Assembly (NCBI RefSeq): GCF_949628215.1
Contig: NC_134280.1
Coordinates: forward strand, 6,583,795 to 6,647,794
Source of the DNA: Phalacrocorax aristotelis
Lineage: Eukaryota > Chordata > Aves > Suliformes > Phalacrocoracidae
Direction of reading: 5' to 3'
DNA length: 64,000 nt
The notes beneath the pieces were generated by a model. It did no database searches, was not told where the DNA came from, and saw only the letters and a list, made by a program, of their open reading frames with translations. This document shows positions 12,391 through 25,800 of this stretch, piece after piece. Position 1 is the stretch's first letter. The number at the start of each line of letters is the position of its first letter. A program made the position numbers and the translations under genes.

Positions 12391-14929
12391 ATTTTGTACT
12401 TTTTAATTATTTGATAGTCATTTGGGGGATAGAGTTCATGTGTATTTTAAACCGAGATGATCTTGTTTACATTTGCTTTTGAATGTGGGTTACAGTGATA
12501 GAGGGCTATTATTAGAAAGAGTCTCCAAAATAGAATGGAAGTAAGGTTAAAATAAACAACTTCTAAGGTAATGAAGGTCACAGTGCTAACCAAGTGTGCT
12601 TACAGCACACTGGGTTTATTGTCCATAGGAGGATTTTCACTTTCCTTCTTTTTCTTTTTTTTTTTCTTTAATAGAGAAATTATAAACCTGGGAAGATTCT
12701 TACTTCCTACTAGAAAAAAATCAAGTAGTTTAAAGAATATTCATAACATTTTCCCATAAATTAAATATATGAAATAAACCATAAAAGAAGAAAAATCTTT
12801 AAAACAAGAATCTCTTCCTCTAATGAAAGATGTATATACACCATATATCAGAGCAACATTCTGGATTAGCAATTACACACATAATAATACACAGCTATAC
12901 AGTCTCTGGCAATAAAAAGTTCATGAGTAATTTTTCTACTACTGTACACATTAAATGTAAGGCTTGTTTCACTCTAGCATAGAGTTCGAAGAGGAGATAG
13001 ATTTTGCATATGTAACTTGTTTATACAGCTTTATTAATCTACTGCAGGAATACATTGAAAATCATGTTAGATGTTATTTAACTAGTAAAACCAGAGTTAA
13101 TAAAAAAAACTGAGAAAAGCAGTAGGACCAGAGCGTAGTGCTGTGATTACGGATACAGCTCTGGCAAGCTCTGGAGGCACTGCCCCCTCAATGGAAATGC
13201 ATTGCAATATTTTACAAAATTTAATTCCAGTAGATTTCAACTAGTCTTAAAAGTGATTGTCAGCCAGCACTCATTAGCTCTATGAAGATAAAACAATTTA
13301 AAACACTCTTCATTTGAATATCAAAGGGTCACCCAGAAAGGTTTGCAGGACTAAACACAAAGCAAATGACCTTATCGCCTTTATCTTCAAACAATGCCTT
13401 TAATTCCTGAAACCTTTTGAAGGGTTGCCAGTTTTATGGAGTGTAGCAGCTACTTACCTGATAGAACAAGCTTTTCATCAAGGGAAATGACCTTTTAACT
13501 GCTAGTAACTAAGTAACTGTATTTTCCACTGTATTTTTGTTACTGAAGGTAGTAAGTATAGACATAGTTATTAAACTGGGAACACAAAACACGAATTAAG
13601 AAGTAACTTGCTGTCACTTAGGTGATGTGGAAGGATTCATTAGACTTGCTGGTTCTTTTTTTCATAGAGTGAATTTGAAGTAAATGAAACTGCTCAAAAA
13701 AGTTTACATCCTGACAGATTGTCTTGTGACATTATAAGGATATTAACAGAGCCATATGCTGTTTACTTTTGTACTCTGTGTATAACAAACCTACTAATCC
13801 CATAAGAATTTAACTATGAATAAGGAACTTCTGACCAAACAGCTTTTTGCAGATGTCTCAATATGAAAAAGAAGATAAGACAGACTTTTAAAGACCAAGG
13901 AAGAACTTTATCATCCTCTGCACCCTTATTTTAGGGAACGAAGCTCCCAGTGATGGAGGATATTCTCATTCTTTGGGGTTTTTACATCATTTCTTGTGTT
14001 TGATAAAAGAAAGGTTTACCAATAACGTCTGTAGCTGCTCTCTGGTAGAAGATTAAGTAAAGCATCAGGGACAAAAGCAGCTCAGTGAATCATAGATGTG
14101 GGAGGGCTGACAAAACACAGAGCTTGTCAGACTTTTCTCGGATGAAATTCTGTAAATAAGTCAATCAAAAGAAAAAGACAATTGATTTTTTTATAGAGGT
14201 ATTTTAGGCAAAGTATTTATCTTAAAATAGATAGTTTCTCATAACATTACCGTCAAGATGGAATTGCTCCCTGTCCCCTCTGGAGCCTTTTCATAACATA
14301 CCATTGAAAAAGTTTTTAATTTGGATATGAGCTTCCTCCAAAGACACCAGCCTTCCTTGAAGCTCATGAAACCCACTGGAACTTCACTGCAAGGTGTTGC
14401 GTATACAGTAAAATCAGACACAATTAATTGTTTGCAAGTTCACTCCTGTGAATTTTCCTCAACTCTGAAACACATAATAAAAAATGTGAGCATATCCTGA
14501 GGTGAAGAAAGAGAAGAGAGACTATGATGTTGGGGAAAGGCTATGTGCCTATGGCCAGTGGGAAAAGACAGTGCATTCTCAAAAGGTCTAATTTGATTTA
14601 AGAAAGTAAATGGGAATAGTCTAGCATGGCAAAAGTTATTCAGCATGCCTTGCAATTTTCGAAACCCTGGTCTTACTTTCACTAGAGGAATGAAATGAAA
14701 ATCAGGGTGTGTAATATGTTTTGGGTACTACCCGCAAGCAACCCATGGTCTCACTTGTGGGCTTCGGCTGTAAAATCTGAGTGACACAGACTTTCCATGC
14801 TTTAAGCAAAAATTTACTGGAGCTGAGAAAACTTTTTCCCATGAGTACTTCAGAAGGAATAATTCATATCTTTCAAGAGCTTTCTCACTTGCTTCATGTA
14901 CCTACTGCAGGTGACAAACCCTGCCCCAC

Positions 14930-15055
14930 CTTGGTCAGACCTCAAGCATGCCACCCAGGTCCCCAGCGACCCCCTGGAGCTCCAGGGCTCCTGCCACCCC
15001 CAGGGTCCCCAAGCACAGGAGGGGTGCAGACACCCCCAGGGAAGCCCCAGGGTAT
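14930..15055. repeat. C-rich tract with repeated CCCCAGGG core
   Basis: An abruptly GC-rich, strand-asymmetric block sits inside AT-rich intron. The core CCCCAGGG occurs three times (about 14998-15005, 15034-15041, 15045-15052), with related CCCAGGTCCCC and CTCCAGGGC variants. It looks like a decayed minisatellite. The proline-rich translation it gives on the + strand is a by-product of composition. Confidence 0.5.
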
Positions 15056-15748
15056 CTGGCCTGGGAACAGCTTGCAGGGATCAAGCTCTCAGGCCATGAC
15101 TGGGTTTGGTCAGGGACATTCCTGTGACTTTAGAAATTACACTGGGATTATTCTGGCTCTGTGTCTTCACTCTGTGGAAAGCACAACAGACATCTATAGC
15201 ACTATGCAAACAAAAAATACCCTGCTAAATGCTCTCCTACAGAAGCAGAACCAAGACTCCCTGGCCACGGCAAATAAGCAGTAACAGCTGCCAAAGAGAG
15301 AGGAACAACCTTCACAGAATGTTTCTCTCCCGATATTATTTTTAGTTTTCAAAAGCTGTTTACAGGTTAATATTTTATTTTCCTCTTATTTAAGTTTTTG
15401 TTAACATCAAGTAACCCATTGGCCTCATTGTCTGGAATGAATCCAGTTTGTATTGTTGGAACTAAGAGTGAAATCTGATCTTATCTGATTATGTGCCGTC
15501 AAAGCGAAGCTAGTAGCAGGGGTTGTACAATGATTTCTGTTTGGTGATAACTTTTTCATTCTTCTCCTTTTTATCTGAAAGACAACAGAGTTTTCCTTAC
15601 TGCAGGAACTGTTCTTTCACAAGGAAGGCAAAATCAGGTGGCTCTTACAGTCTGGGGGCGAAGAAACCTCTTTCACCATGTAATGTATGTGTTTGTGACT
15701 CTCTTGAGCAGCATCAGTATGTCAGTACTGGACTTTAGGACTTCGAAA

Positions 15749-16842
15749 TCATAGAATCACAGAATGGTGGGGGCTGGAAGGGACCTCTGGAGCTCATCCC
15801 GTCCAACCCCCTGCTTGAGCAGGCACACCCAGAGCAGGAGCACAGGACCGCGTCCAGGCGGGGTGTGAATGTCTCCAGGGAAGGGACCCCACAGCCTCCC
15901 TGGGCAGCCTGTGCCCCTGCTCTGGCACCCGCACACAAAAGAAGCTTTTTTCCCATCTTGAGGTGGAACTTCCTGTGTTCCAGCTTGAGCTCATTGCCCC
16001 TTGTCCTGTCATTGGGCACCACTGAAAAGAGCGTAGTCCCATCATCCTGACACCCACCCTTTAGAAATATATAGTTATTTATGAAATCCCCCCTCAGTCT
16101 TCTCTTCTCCAGGCTGAACAAACCCAGGTCTCTCAGCCTTTCCTCATATGGGAGATGCTCCAGTCCCCTGAGCATCTTGGCAGCTCTCTGCTGGGCTTGC
16201 TCAAGCAGTTCCATGTCCTTCTTCAACTGGGGGGCCCAGAACTGGACATGGCACTCCAGATGGGGTCTCACTAGGGCGGAGTAGAGGGGGAAGAATAACC
16301 TCTTTCGATCTGCTGGCCACAATCCTTTTAATGCACCCCAGGGCACCGCTGGCCTTCTTGGCCACAAGGGCCCGGTGCTGGCTCAGGGTCACCTCGCTGC
16401 CCCCCAGCACTCCCAGGGCCTTCTCAGGGGAGCTGCTTTCCAGCAGGTCACCCCCAGCCTGTGCTGGTGCGGGGGGTTGTTCCTCCCCAGGGGCAGGACC
16501 TTGCACTTGCTCTTGCTGAATTTCATGAGGTTCCCCTTGGCCCAGCTCTCCAGCCTGTCCAGGTCTCGCTGGATGGCAGCACAGCCTTCTGGTGTATCAG
16601 CTGCTCCTCCCAGCTTGGTATCACCAGCGAACTTGCTGAGTCTGTCCCATCGTCCAGGCCACTGATGAATATGTTGAACAGGACTGGACCCAGCACAGAC
16701 CCCTGGGGAACACCACTAGTGACAGGCCTCCAACCAGACTCTGCTCCATTGATCACGACCCTCTGAGTTCTGTTGTTTAGCGAGATATCCATCCACCTCA
16801 CCGTCCACTCATGCAACCCACACTTCCTTAGCTTGCCTGTGA
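15749..16842 (-). mobile_element. CR1 non-LTR retrotransposon, 5'-truncated
   Basis: This is a LINE of the avian CR1 family lying antisense to VWDE. The left edge carries the element's 3' terminus: the minus strand reads ATTCTGTGATTCTATG, the octamer-type repeat that ends CR1 copies, preceded by the conserved GGGACCTCTGGAGCTCAT-type segment on +. Moving right, the minus strand encodes the C-terminal part of ORF2. The right edge near 16842 stops inside the reverse transcriptase region, a 5' truncation typical of target-primed insertion. No target-site duplication is obvious, as usual for CR1. It is about 1.1 kb and much better preserved than the other LINE relics in this window. Confidence 0.95.
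15790..16842 (-). pseudogene. CR1 ORF2 (reverse transcriptase) remnant
   Basis: Read on the minus strand from 16842 downwards, the first frame holds the reverse transcriptase motif [18 protein letters not shown] frame shift then occurs near 16640, and the segment that should carry the catalytic FADD box is found in another frame and reads FAGD, so a catalytic aspartate is lost. A further block (about 15930-16300) carries the conserved C-terminal stretch around SALVRPHLE and FWAPQ. The endonuclease domain and the start of the reverse transcriptase are missing through 5' truncation. The copy cannot be functional. It has no role in VWDE beyond occupying intron 1. Confidence 0.9.
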
Positions 16843-19800
16843 AATTTGGTAGGGAAATAATGTTTAGCTCACGTTTGCCTTCCGGTCTTCTGATGAAAAC
16901 TAACAGTTGTTTTCAAAGTTATACAGGCTTACAAAATATATTTGGTGTGAGAGGGCTGCCTTCTTACTGCATGTCTCAAGGATATGGCTATTTCACATTG
17001 ACCTGCCAAGTAACTATGCTGTTTAAACTCCTTAACAGCTATTTATTACTCTATGTTGTACTAAAATCGAGGATCATTTTATTAGACACTCTTTGTAACT
17101 GTATAAGACATTCATGGCCAAAATGTTTACTTTAATGGTCCAGTTCCTTAAAGTTATTTTGTCTCCAAATGCCAAATCCAGAGAAGTATTGTATACATCT
17201 AACTTCCTCTGCAATCGATAGGAGCTGCAGGTAGTCAAGACAAATCAGTGTTTGTTCCTAAATTGACAAGACAAATTGCTGCAGAGAGAAAGCATCATCA
17301 TTCTGTTTTACAGATGGGATGGAGACGTGAAGTGGCTCAAGGTCATGAAGAAAAAGCCTTTGGTGGAGCCGAGATCTGTACTGAGGCATCATGAGTCACA
17401 ACTCAGCCCTGTTAACTGCAGCACAACTCATAATTGAAAGCCAATATAGTAAATAGGAGTGTAATAAAAATGTTAAACCTTTCTCCATCTTCCTTGTAAA
17501 CTCTGAAGTCAAATGGCTACACACACAAGCTCAAGGGGACACAAAGTATTGTTGGTGGGTTTTAGATTACTTAACGTATTTTAGATGACGAAGACCTGAA
17601 ATATCCCCCAAATCATCTTCGTTTTTAATGAGGAAAGGATCCATGTATTTCCAAAATCATGTATCTACATTATCATACAAATTGATAATTTGAAGAAAAG
17701 AAGGAAAAGCCATTCCTGCACTAATTTCATTAGAGAATTTCTTTTCTGTTTTTTCTTACTTCTTCCTAGACCACTTCTGTACCCTAATAAAACATTTCTA
17801 GCTTTGGAAATGGCTTTTTCTTTCCAATATATTTCCTCTAAATTTTTTTTGTGATCTAGGCTTGCTGCTTCAAAATGCTGAGAATATTGTGAGAAGTACC
17901 ATTTTCCTTATTTTTATCTGGGTTTGTGCAGTCAACATTTTGCTGAGAAATGTTCTCAAGGCAGACAGATTACTTATTTGTCTGATTCTACCAGTTTGTT
18001 TCCTTGACTATTTGTGGGTGTGTTCTGAGTTTTTGGCTACTTTCTTCCTCGATGAAGCATCTGTCTTGTCACTTCACAGGTAGAGGTTTATTGTTAGACA
18101 TAGCCGAAGCCCAATCTGCTACAAAAATGGATATTGTCTTTAACTCTTGGTGGGCAGCGTACATTGCTTGTTTAATGATTTTTAAATTTTCTTCAAAGTG
18201 GTGCATTTTACCTTCACTTATGACCTTTATTAATTTAATTGTGGCAGCTACACTATGTGCTTTGCCCTAAGTAGAGATTTTTAATGGTGTAATCTGAAAA
18301 AAACTGGATTAGCTTGAAGAATATCTTTCATCTGACTTTGAAACACCAGTAAAACCATGTGTTAGTGCATGCAGCTGTTTGTACAGCTTTTCTGGAAAGA
18401 GTTTTGTGTGTTAAGCTCTTAGGAGATTTACTTAATGAATGTATGTACTCATTTGCTTCTTTCTGAGACATATTATTTTGATTATTCTGACGTCTATTAC
18501 TTTGATTGCTGTGTTCACACTCCGTGGCATCCACAGGGTGCCACAAGGGAATATTCTACATATTGAAAGGAAAAAAATTGATTGCCTAATATAGATGAGG
18601 GATTGCAGTAGTCTGCTCTGCTCCTTTTGCTGGTTTTATATTAATTCATCGATTGAGAGCGAGTTTATCTTATTCCCCTATTTTGTTCGCAAAGCAGCTT
18701 CCACAAGCTGGATAGCAATTTATCTGCATACCACAATAATGTAATGCATCTCCCATGGTTGCAGGAGCATTTTACAACTCAACTGTCCCTTGACAGCTTT
18801 GTGTGTTGACAGTTTCAGTAAATGGTCCCTCATGTAGCATGTAGTATCTTGCTAATGCCTCATCAGCTCAGTAGCTCTTGCACTTCCCGTGAACTGGTGG
18901 ATACCCCAAATATTCCTCCTTCTTATGCTAACAAGAAAAGGCATAACATTTCCCATCCTGGACTCACAGTCTAACTTTCTTTTCATTTTTTAAATGACTG
19001 ATCAAGTTGCATTTAACTTATATTCACTACCTCTCAGAAGGCAAAAGTCTACAGAAAAAAAATCTAGAAGATGACACAGAGATGAGAGGGTTCTTGGAAG
19101 TTCCTGAATTAATAGCTCTATAATGAGTTTAGTCATAAATGTGGAGAATGACTTGGGATCTGAACTGGACCATTCCTTTTCAGAAAGGAGCTTGTATTAT
19201 GCCAGCTCCTGCTTGCTTCTCTTCTCCGGTTAAAACTGTATTTTGCTGATGTTTGACTGTCATGAAAATTTTTCATGGAATTTATCTCATTGATATTCTA
19301 CAGACCTATATGAGGAGCAAAGGGAGGTAAAACTCAGTCACTAGTTTATTAAATAACTAAGCTAATGTTTTGTTTTTCGTAACAATATTACAACTTTCTT
19401 TAGAATTAACACTATTAGACCTCACTGCATTAGTGAGATATGTTATTTGTTGATCTGGTCCAGCTACCAGAACAGGCAGATTGGCAAACATCTTTCAGAG
19501 ATTATTTTTAATAGTCTTTTTTGTCCCTTTCCTCCAATTATTTGCTTTATAATCAACTATGGTTATGCTATAAAATTAGTTGACTGTGACTTAGCCTCCC
19601 TCAATAACACAGCATAGATACTTTGATTCACTCAGGCTACCTTATCATCAGCTCTGTTCTGTTCTTAATGGGCTAGAGAAAAAAAATATATAAAAATTCA
19701 CAGAGCCATTTGCTCTGTTCTTTTATTAGATGTTAAGATTAGAGCTAGCAACAAAGACATAAACAGGGTGAAATCTAATTCATTCCTTGTTTCTCTTTTG

Positions 19801-22800
19801 CAAGAAATACTAGGAAAATGAAGAGGAGGTTATTTCCTACCCCAATGTACCTGCAACTCATTCTTCAAGTACTAAAATATGTGGACATTTCATTTTCTGA
19901 ATGTGTATAAAGCAGGACAAAAATACAGGTAAAAGAAAGCTATCTTTCTCCCTTAGCCAGCCCATAACCACCCCAGAAGTTGGTTTTTGCTCCAACAGAA
20001 AGTTTTGTAAATGCCAGTGGTACTCAGCCACCCACACCCCATAACATCCTAAAGCATTTGGGCTCCTTTTCTGCTATAACATCCTTCAAAAGTATCACTC
20101 GTAACTGTTGAAAATAGAAATCCCCCAGTTTTAAATAATTTTTCATCCTTTGCCTGGACTAGTTATTTCAGTCGATCCTGTAATGGAAATCCCTAATAAA
20201 CCACTGTGACCAGTGACATTGGGAAAGCTGGAGTGGCTTGTAGCATACCTGGTCTGTAGCAAAGATGCATTTTGTTCATCCTCCAGTCCCTGCATGGGGG
20301 TACCTGTGCAGGGACAGGACCTGTCCTTCCCAGTGGGTCAGCATCTGCTGAAACAGCAGCAGGTAGGACTTGCTCGTACCTCCCAGCACAGCACCAGTAC
20401 AGCCCTGTCCACTGCAACACACCTTACAGGGGAAAAGGTTTGATATTTCCTTAAGATATCATAGTCAAAGACTACGGCCATGTGGAAGCACTCGGGCTCA
20501 GACGCAGAGGGCTGAAGTTTGATTTAATCCCTGTCCCTAGCATGTGCTTGTGTGAGGGCTTTAGGCTTAAAGATACTGATGTACTTCAGGATAGCTGGAT
20601 TTGAGTTGCCGTCTATGATCCCAGCAGCACAAGCTGTATATCTCCCAGAGGAACTTTACAACTATTTTCTCCTCTTGACATGATTGCTGCCTTGTGGTAC
20701 AAATAGCTTTGACAATAAATCATAGATCTACTACCCACCCCTGTTCCTTCACCTTTTCTTCCTTTTTCATGTTTCCTCAATAACTGATATTTTAGTCATG
20801 AAAATCACTCTGCTGCTTCATAATATCTGTTATCCACTAACACTTCTTGTTCTGTTTGCTATTACCTAAACTTCTTGCATGGGTGTGTAGACACTTTCTC
20901 TCATTAATACACTCCTGACGATATTATTCATCTGCTGTTTCAAAACAACTTCATCTTCTGTCTTAGGTCTGAGCTTGCAGATTGCCTCCCGAGAATACCA
21001 AGCATCCTCATTAAGTGCCAACGGGATGCGAGGGGACCTGGTGAGCTGTGCCTGGTCAGCCCCATGCAGCTCCCAAGGACCCCAGCACAGAAGAACTCAC
21101 AAGGTCAAAATACTGTGCTGGAAGGAGCTGCTTCACCACTCAGAAAGGTTGGCAGCAGCGACTCTGAACAGTAATTGTATATACAGTGACTAGCTGGAAA
21201 ACAAGCTGTCTTCCAAAGTCTGTTTTTTATGGTGGTGTTGGATTTGACTTTTTTTAAAACCTTTGAAGCAGACAACTTTATTCTGGCTGCTTTTAATCAG
21301 ATTTGCTGAGAAAGTCTTCCCTGGTAGTGATGGACAGGTTTTCTGAAAAACCATTTGGTGAGGTTCTCAGATTTAAAACCTTGCAGCTGGTCAGCACACG
21401 GGGATAAGGTATGCCTTTGACAACCTTAACTTATATTAATACTTACGTTGCTTTAAATGCAGCTAAACTGAATATAAAAATAAAATGTTGCAATCCTGTA
21501 AAGGGTAGCACAGATGGCCACATGCACACATAAGCATAGGAAACACCATTTTGGCCACCACTGTTATCACTGCTTCAGGTAATTTTCAGTAAAATCAGTG
21601 ATGTGGAAATGCTGCAAGAAAAATTATGAGGGTCACAAAGAATACACAATACAAATCCACCCATTAAGTGGGATTTTTGCCTTTGAATTTCATCAGAGGC
21701 TCACCACTGTTATAGCCCAACTCTGCACTGTGATTATCTGCATAAGAGTTTATAGACTATACAACTTCCCAAAGATAATTTACTTCAGGTTGAGTAAGTG
21801 CTGTTGATCTACACAGGAAGGCTTTTTCTGTCTGATTGCTTTAACAATTGAAAACAATTGAAAATTTACTTTCCCACTGAGGCAAAACTGGAAAAATCCC
21901 AAAGTGCTAACTGATAGTCTGATATTTTGTTAATCACTTCCGACAGGAAAGATGTTGTGTTTTAGGATACAGGAGCTGGATCAATCTCTTCTGTCACAGA
22001 CAAGTGCCCTCAGAACTGGTCTATCGATTATGCCAGAGAGAATATCTTTAGATCTCTTATTTGAACTCTTTCACTTTCTATTAGTAATTAAATGCATCTT
22101 GGAATCAGGGCTTTGGTGTCAGTGTCCCATGTGTTTGTCTACTGTAAAGGTGTAAATAACTGTGATGGACAGTAGGTTCATTCATTCTATGGGATAATAT
22201 ATATTTGCTATTTTATAAAAAATAAAATATAAAGCAATTCCAGTAAAGAGTTAGGTAGATAGACTGACCAATTAGTTGATAAATACATGGGTTTTGGCCA
22301 AAACCATACACCCAAATCCATGAGCCTCCAAATGCCTCCCTTCCTGTACCAAAGAAAAGCACAGTCATCTCAAAACTTACACATTTCCACCAAAATTTCA
22401 TTAACAGCATATAAAATAATCAACATTTAAAATTACTGACCAGCTCTAACCATCATACATTTTTTAGAAGAATTAACAAACTAAAAAAAGAGGGACAGTA
22501 AATTTCAGTATTAGTAATGATACTTGTTTGCAAGTTCCCAACAGTGCACAAAGTGATTTATGTTCATTTGTGCTTATGAAGCAATGTTCTAACACACTAA
22601 ATTTCAACCATTTATTTAATCAAAAGTCCTTTCCTGCAAAAAAGAAAGTATGGAGTATCCTGTATCCCATATTGTTTTGTGCTTAAGAGAGGGCATAAGG
22701 GAGATGGATATTTTGCATAAAGAAAACAAGATAAAGTGAACTTAACTTATGCTATACAAAAATCATACTGCAGGCAAAAGGGCCCTTAATTTGGGAGGCT

Positions 22801-25800
22801 CCGACGCCGGCCCTGGAGCTGGGGGCAGCAGGTACCCGCTAGCACACAGCAGACAGCTGGACAGGGATACATCAGAGTAAATTCTGTGTATGAAGGGCTG
22901 GGGGTTGTTTCGCTATTTGTTACATGAACTGCAGTCTGAGGTCTTAAGAGCCCTCATAGCTTAAATAATATTTCTCCTTATAAGGAATGCCTGGGAACAC
23001 CTGTTCTTTAATATGAGAGGGTTTGAGCAAGGGGCTGGCAAGGCATTCCGCAGCACCCCAACCAGTGCAGGCAGTGGGGGGTGAGAAAGGCTGCACTGGG
23101 TCTTGTCCCGTACCCATATCTAATAACTTCTTCAAGGCCATGAGATTATTCCTGCTCCTCAAAGCCACCTTCATTTCCTAAAGTGTTGTCTAGCACTAAA
23201 GTGCACCTCTAAGCTGCTGCCATGTTCTTCCATTCTGGTAGAAATTATTGTTCTATATAGTTTGATTTTAAGAGTGCATTCTGGCATCCATTTGGGGAAA
23301 AGGCACTATATAAAAGCAAAATCAATATGAGGGACAGTTATATTTCCTGAGCTTTTTCATTAGCTATAAAATATATATATTCAAGAAGGGAGGGGAAAAC
23401 AATGTCAGTTTTACCTAGACTGAAGGAGGATAAGAAAAAGCACAGGAAAATATGCACTTATGTACACTGGCAAGAGTACGAACTATGCAGCTTTGCTGAG
23501 TGCAGGCAGATCTCTGCTCTCACTACATCCAAACACTCCTGCAGGAACACTGGTCTCTCCTGTGGCAGGCATCAAGCCACTGGAAAAATACAGAAATACA
23601 TGTATTTTGGTATAGGAGGTGTTTGTTGACTTGTTCTCAGTTTTCCTTAAAGACAAACTGACCATTGGCTGAATATTTACCAGGAAACTTTGCCTTTGCT
23701 CAGCACTAAGAATGAATAGAAGAGAAATAAAATACTGCTGAGCCAAATTCTTCCTCAAATCCCCACTGAACTCTAGCCATGCTATCTTTGCCCTTTCCCT
23801 ACCAAGTATACGAAAATATTCTTTCTCTCTGAGTAGGCTGTTCTTTCAAACATCCTTGGATAAACCTCTCATTGCCTCGTGCAATATATTTTCTAAGATT
23901 TGCAAGCATAGAGCTGCAACAAATGCTGAAAAACTGAAATCTATATTTCTACAAATTTAAATGTAAAGATATTGCAGTGACTTTTTACCGAAAACAAATT
24001 ATTACTGTTTTGTTTAACCCCAGCTGAAAAATTAACATTCACACTGCCATATTAGCCAGCATTTTAACACAGGTTACTAAACCACAAGAGGAAACATCTT
24101 ATTTTAGCTTGGAGTAAAATTTCAAATCACAGTGTCCTTTCAGTATCAGCACGCACTTAAGTGAGTGAGAAATTGCACACAAGCCTTTTTTTCTCTTTTT
24201 AACATGGGCCTTCTGTAATGCCATTTTCTTTAGTAGGAAATACCTGTCATCTGTAGAAAAATAATTTGTCTTGGTTTTTGAAAACTAAATTATCCCCTAT
24301 AAAAGATTAGCTGAAAACCACCGTATAAATTTATAAGCATTCCAGATTACATACAAAGTTTTGCTTCTTTCTGGTGACCCCTAGTGATCTATTTTGTGAG
24401 AGAGTTCAAGAGTGAACCCAACAGGTTATTTACTTCTGAGACTCAGATAAGGCATCTGGAAGATTTTATCAGTGTGATTTTGCCACTGACACATCATTCA
24501 GGGAACTTGGGAAATAAAGGGCCAGAAAACTTATCAGCATGTGGCTGTTCATTTGAAACCCAAGCAAAGCTGAGATGGAACATGCAAAGCTGACAATAAC
24601 AGACAGCACCAAATAGCAAAAGAGCATTTGTAGGACAGCCACTGCGTAATATTGGTCTCTCACGTTTAACATACCACTGATACTACGTGATTACCTTCGA
24701 GAAGCTTTACATGTATCTTTCCATGTTTTTCTTTTTGCCTCATACTCTCAGATCTGTTATTCACCGAAGCTCCCGTCCTGGTTTCTCTTAGGGCTCTCAG
24801 TGAGGTAAGATAGAGAAGCAGATCAGAATTGGGCTGCAAAACTAGGGAAGAAGTAGACATTAAGTGGAATTTCATTTTTATTATCACAGATATCTGGCAT
24901 ACAGGTCAAGACTTATTTCAGACCCATTTCATCAAGGTGCATCAGAAAGATCTCTCTCTCTCTGCAAAACCATTATATTATATGGCTGTGAGGCGTAGCT
25001 TGTTGAACATGTAGTTCATCATGAGAGAGTGCTCCTTGCTGTGCGTACACTGCTGCGTTACAGGAAAGCTTTGGATTAAAAAGAACAAGCTTCCAGCTAG
25101 CACTGCCCTGCTTCTGTAATTGTACAGTGCATCTTGTACAAATAAGAGATATTTGTCCACCAGTTTCATTCCTCTCGAGTTCATGATTGCAAGATGAGCT
25201 ATAGCAAGATGTTTTGGTGCCATTGTGCCAATCATCACTGTCCCAAGACTCTGCCTTCCTCCCACCCTGCCCAGAGCCCTCCTCGTCCCAACACCTGCTA
25301 TTTCCAGTCTTCAGCTCCTGCTCAGTCTTTTCCTGGGCAGCGGTTGGAGCTTGGACATTTTGTCTCCTCCAGCACCCTTCTTCCAGGAGGAAGGGATAGG
25401 AAAGGATTTCTTGCTTTATCTCTAATTGTAGCAACAAGGTAGAACTCTACATTTTTAGCAGACTTTTTGAAATCTCAGTATCCTGCTCAAACAACTGAGT
25501 TTTGGTTTGATACCAAATAAAATGGAAGAGTAAGTCTAATGTCTTACACAGGGATCTCATGTTATGAACCTTGTAATACCATGTTAAATTTAAAGCTGTT
25601 GGTCCTGTCCAACTCCATTGATTTTCACTGGGAATAGACCAGTCATGCGGAGAGCAGAGTTTGGCTCATTTTTGCATCATAACAGCTGCCTTCAAACCCA
25701 TTTTCATTAAAAAAACATTGAGACCAGCCTTACATGTCACAGATTCCCGTTGCATATTTTTTTCATTGCTTCTCTCAGAACAAGCTATTGTAAAAACAAT

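Larger units (their letters stand above)
12385..15748 (+). other. VWDE intron 1, 5' part
   Basis: This is AT-rich intronic DNA before the CR1 insertion. It contains a T/C-rich low-complexity run near 12640-12670 and a C-rich repeat-like tract at about 14930-15055 (separate entry). No exon-like segment with flanking splice sites and recognisable protein was found. The 167-codon frame at 14781-15284 is not convincing: it starts at a non-ATG codon and its middle is simply the translated C-rich tract. Confidence 0.6.

Noticed and set aside
14085..14120. GAATCATAGATGTGGGAGGG resembling a CR1 3' end
   Set aside because: Only a short phrase matches, and no adjoining CR1 body could be followed in either direction.
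14781..15284. 167-codon proline-rich frame on +
   Set aside because: It starts at a non-ATG codon, and the proline richness comes from the C-rich repeat-like tract at 14930-15055.
24973..25437. 154-codon frame on -
   Set aside because: No recognisable protein. The opposite strand has overlapping frames in several phases, a sign of locally low stop density rather than coding.
25600..25670. CCATTGATTTTCACTGGGAA phrase resembling a recurrent sauropsid repeat
   Set aside because: Similar short phrases occur elsewhere in the window, but none extends into an alignable element by eye.
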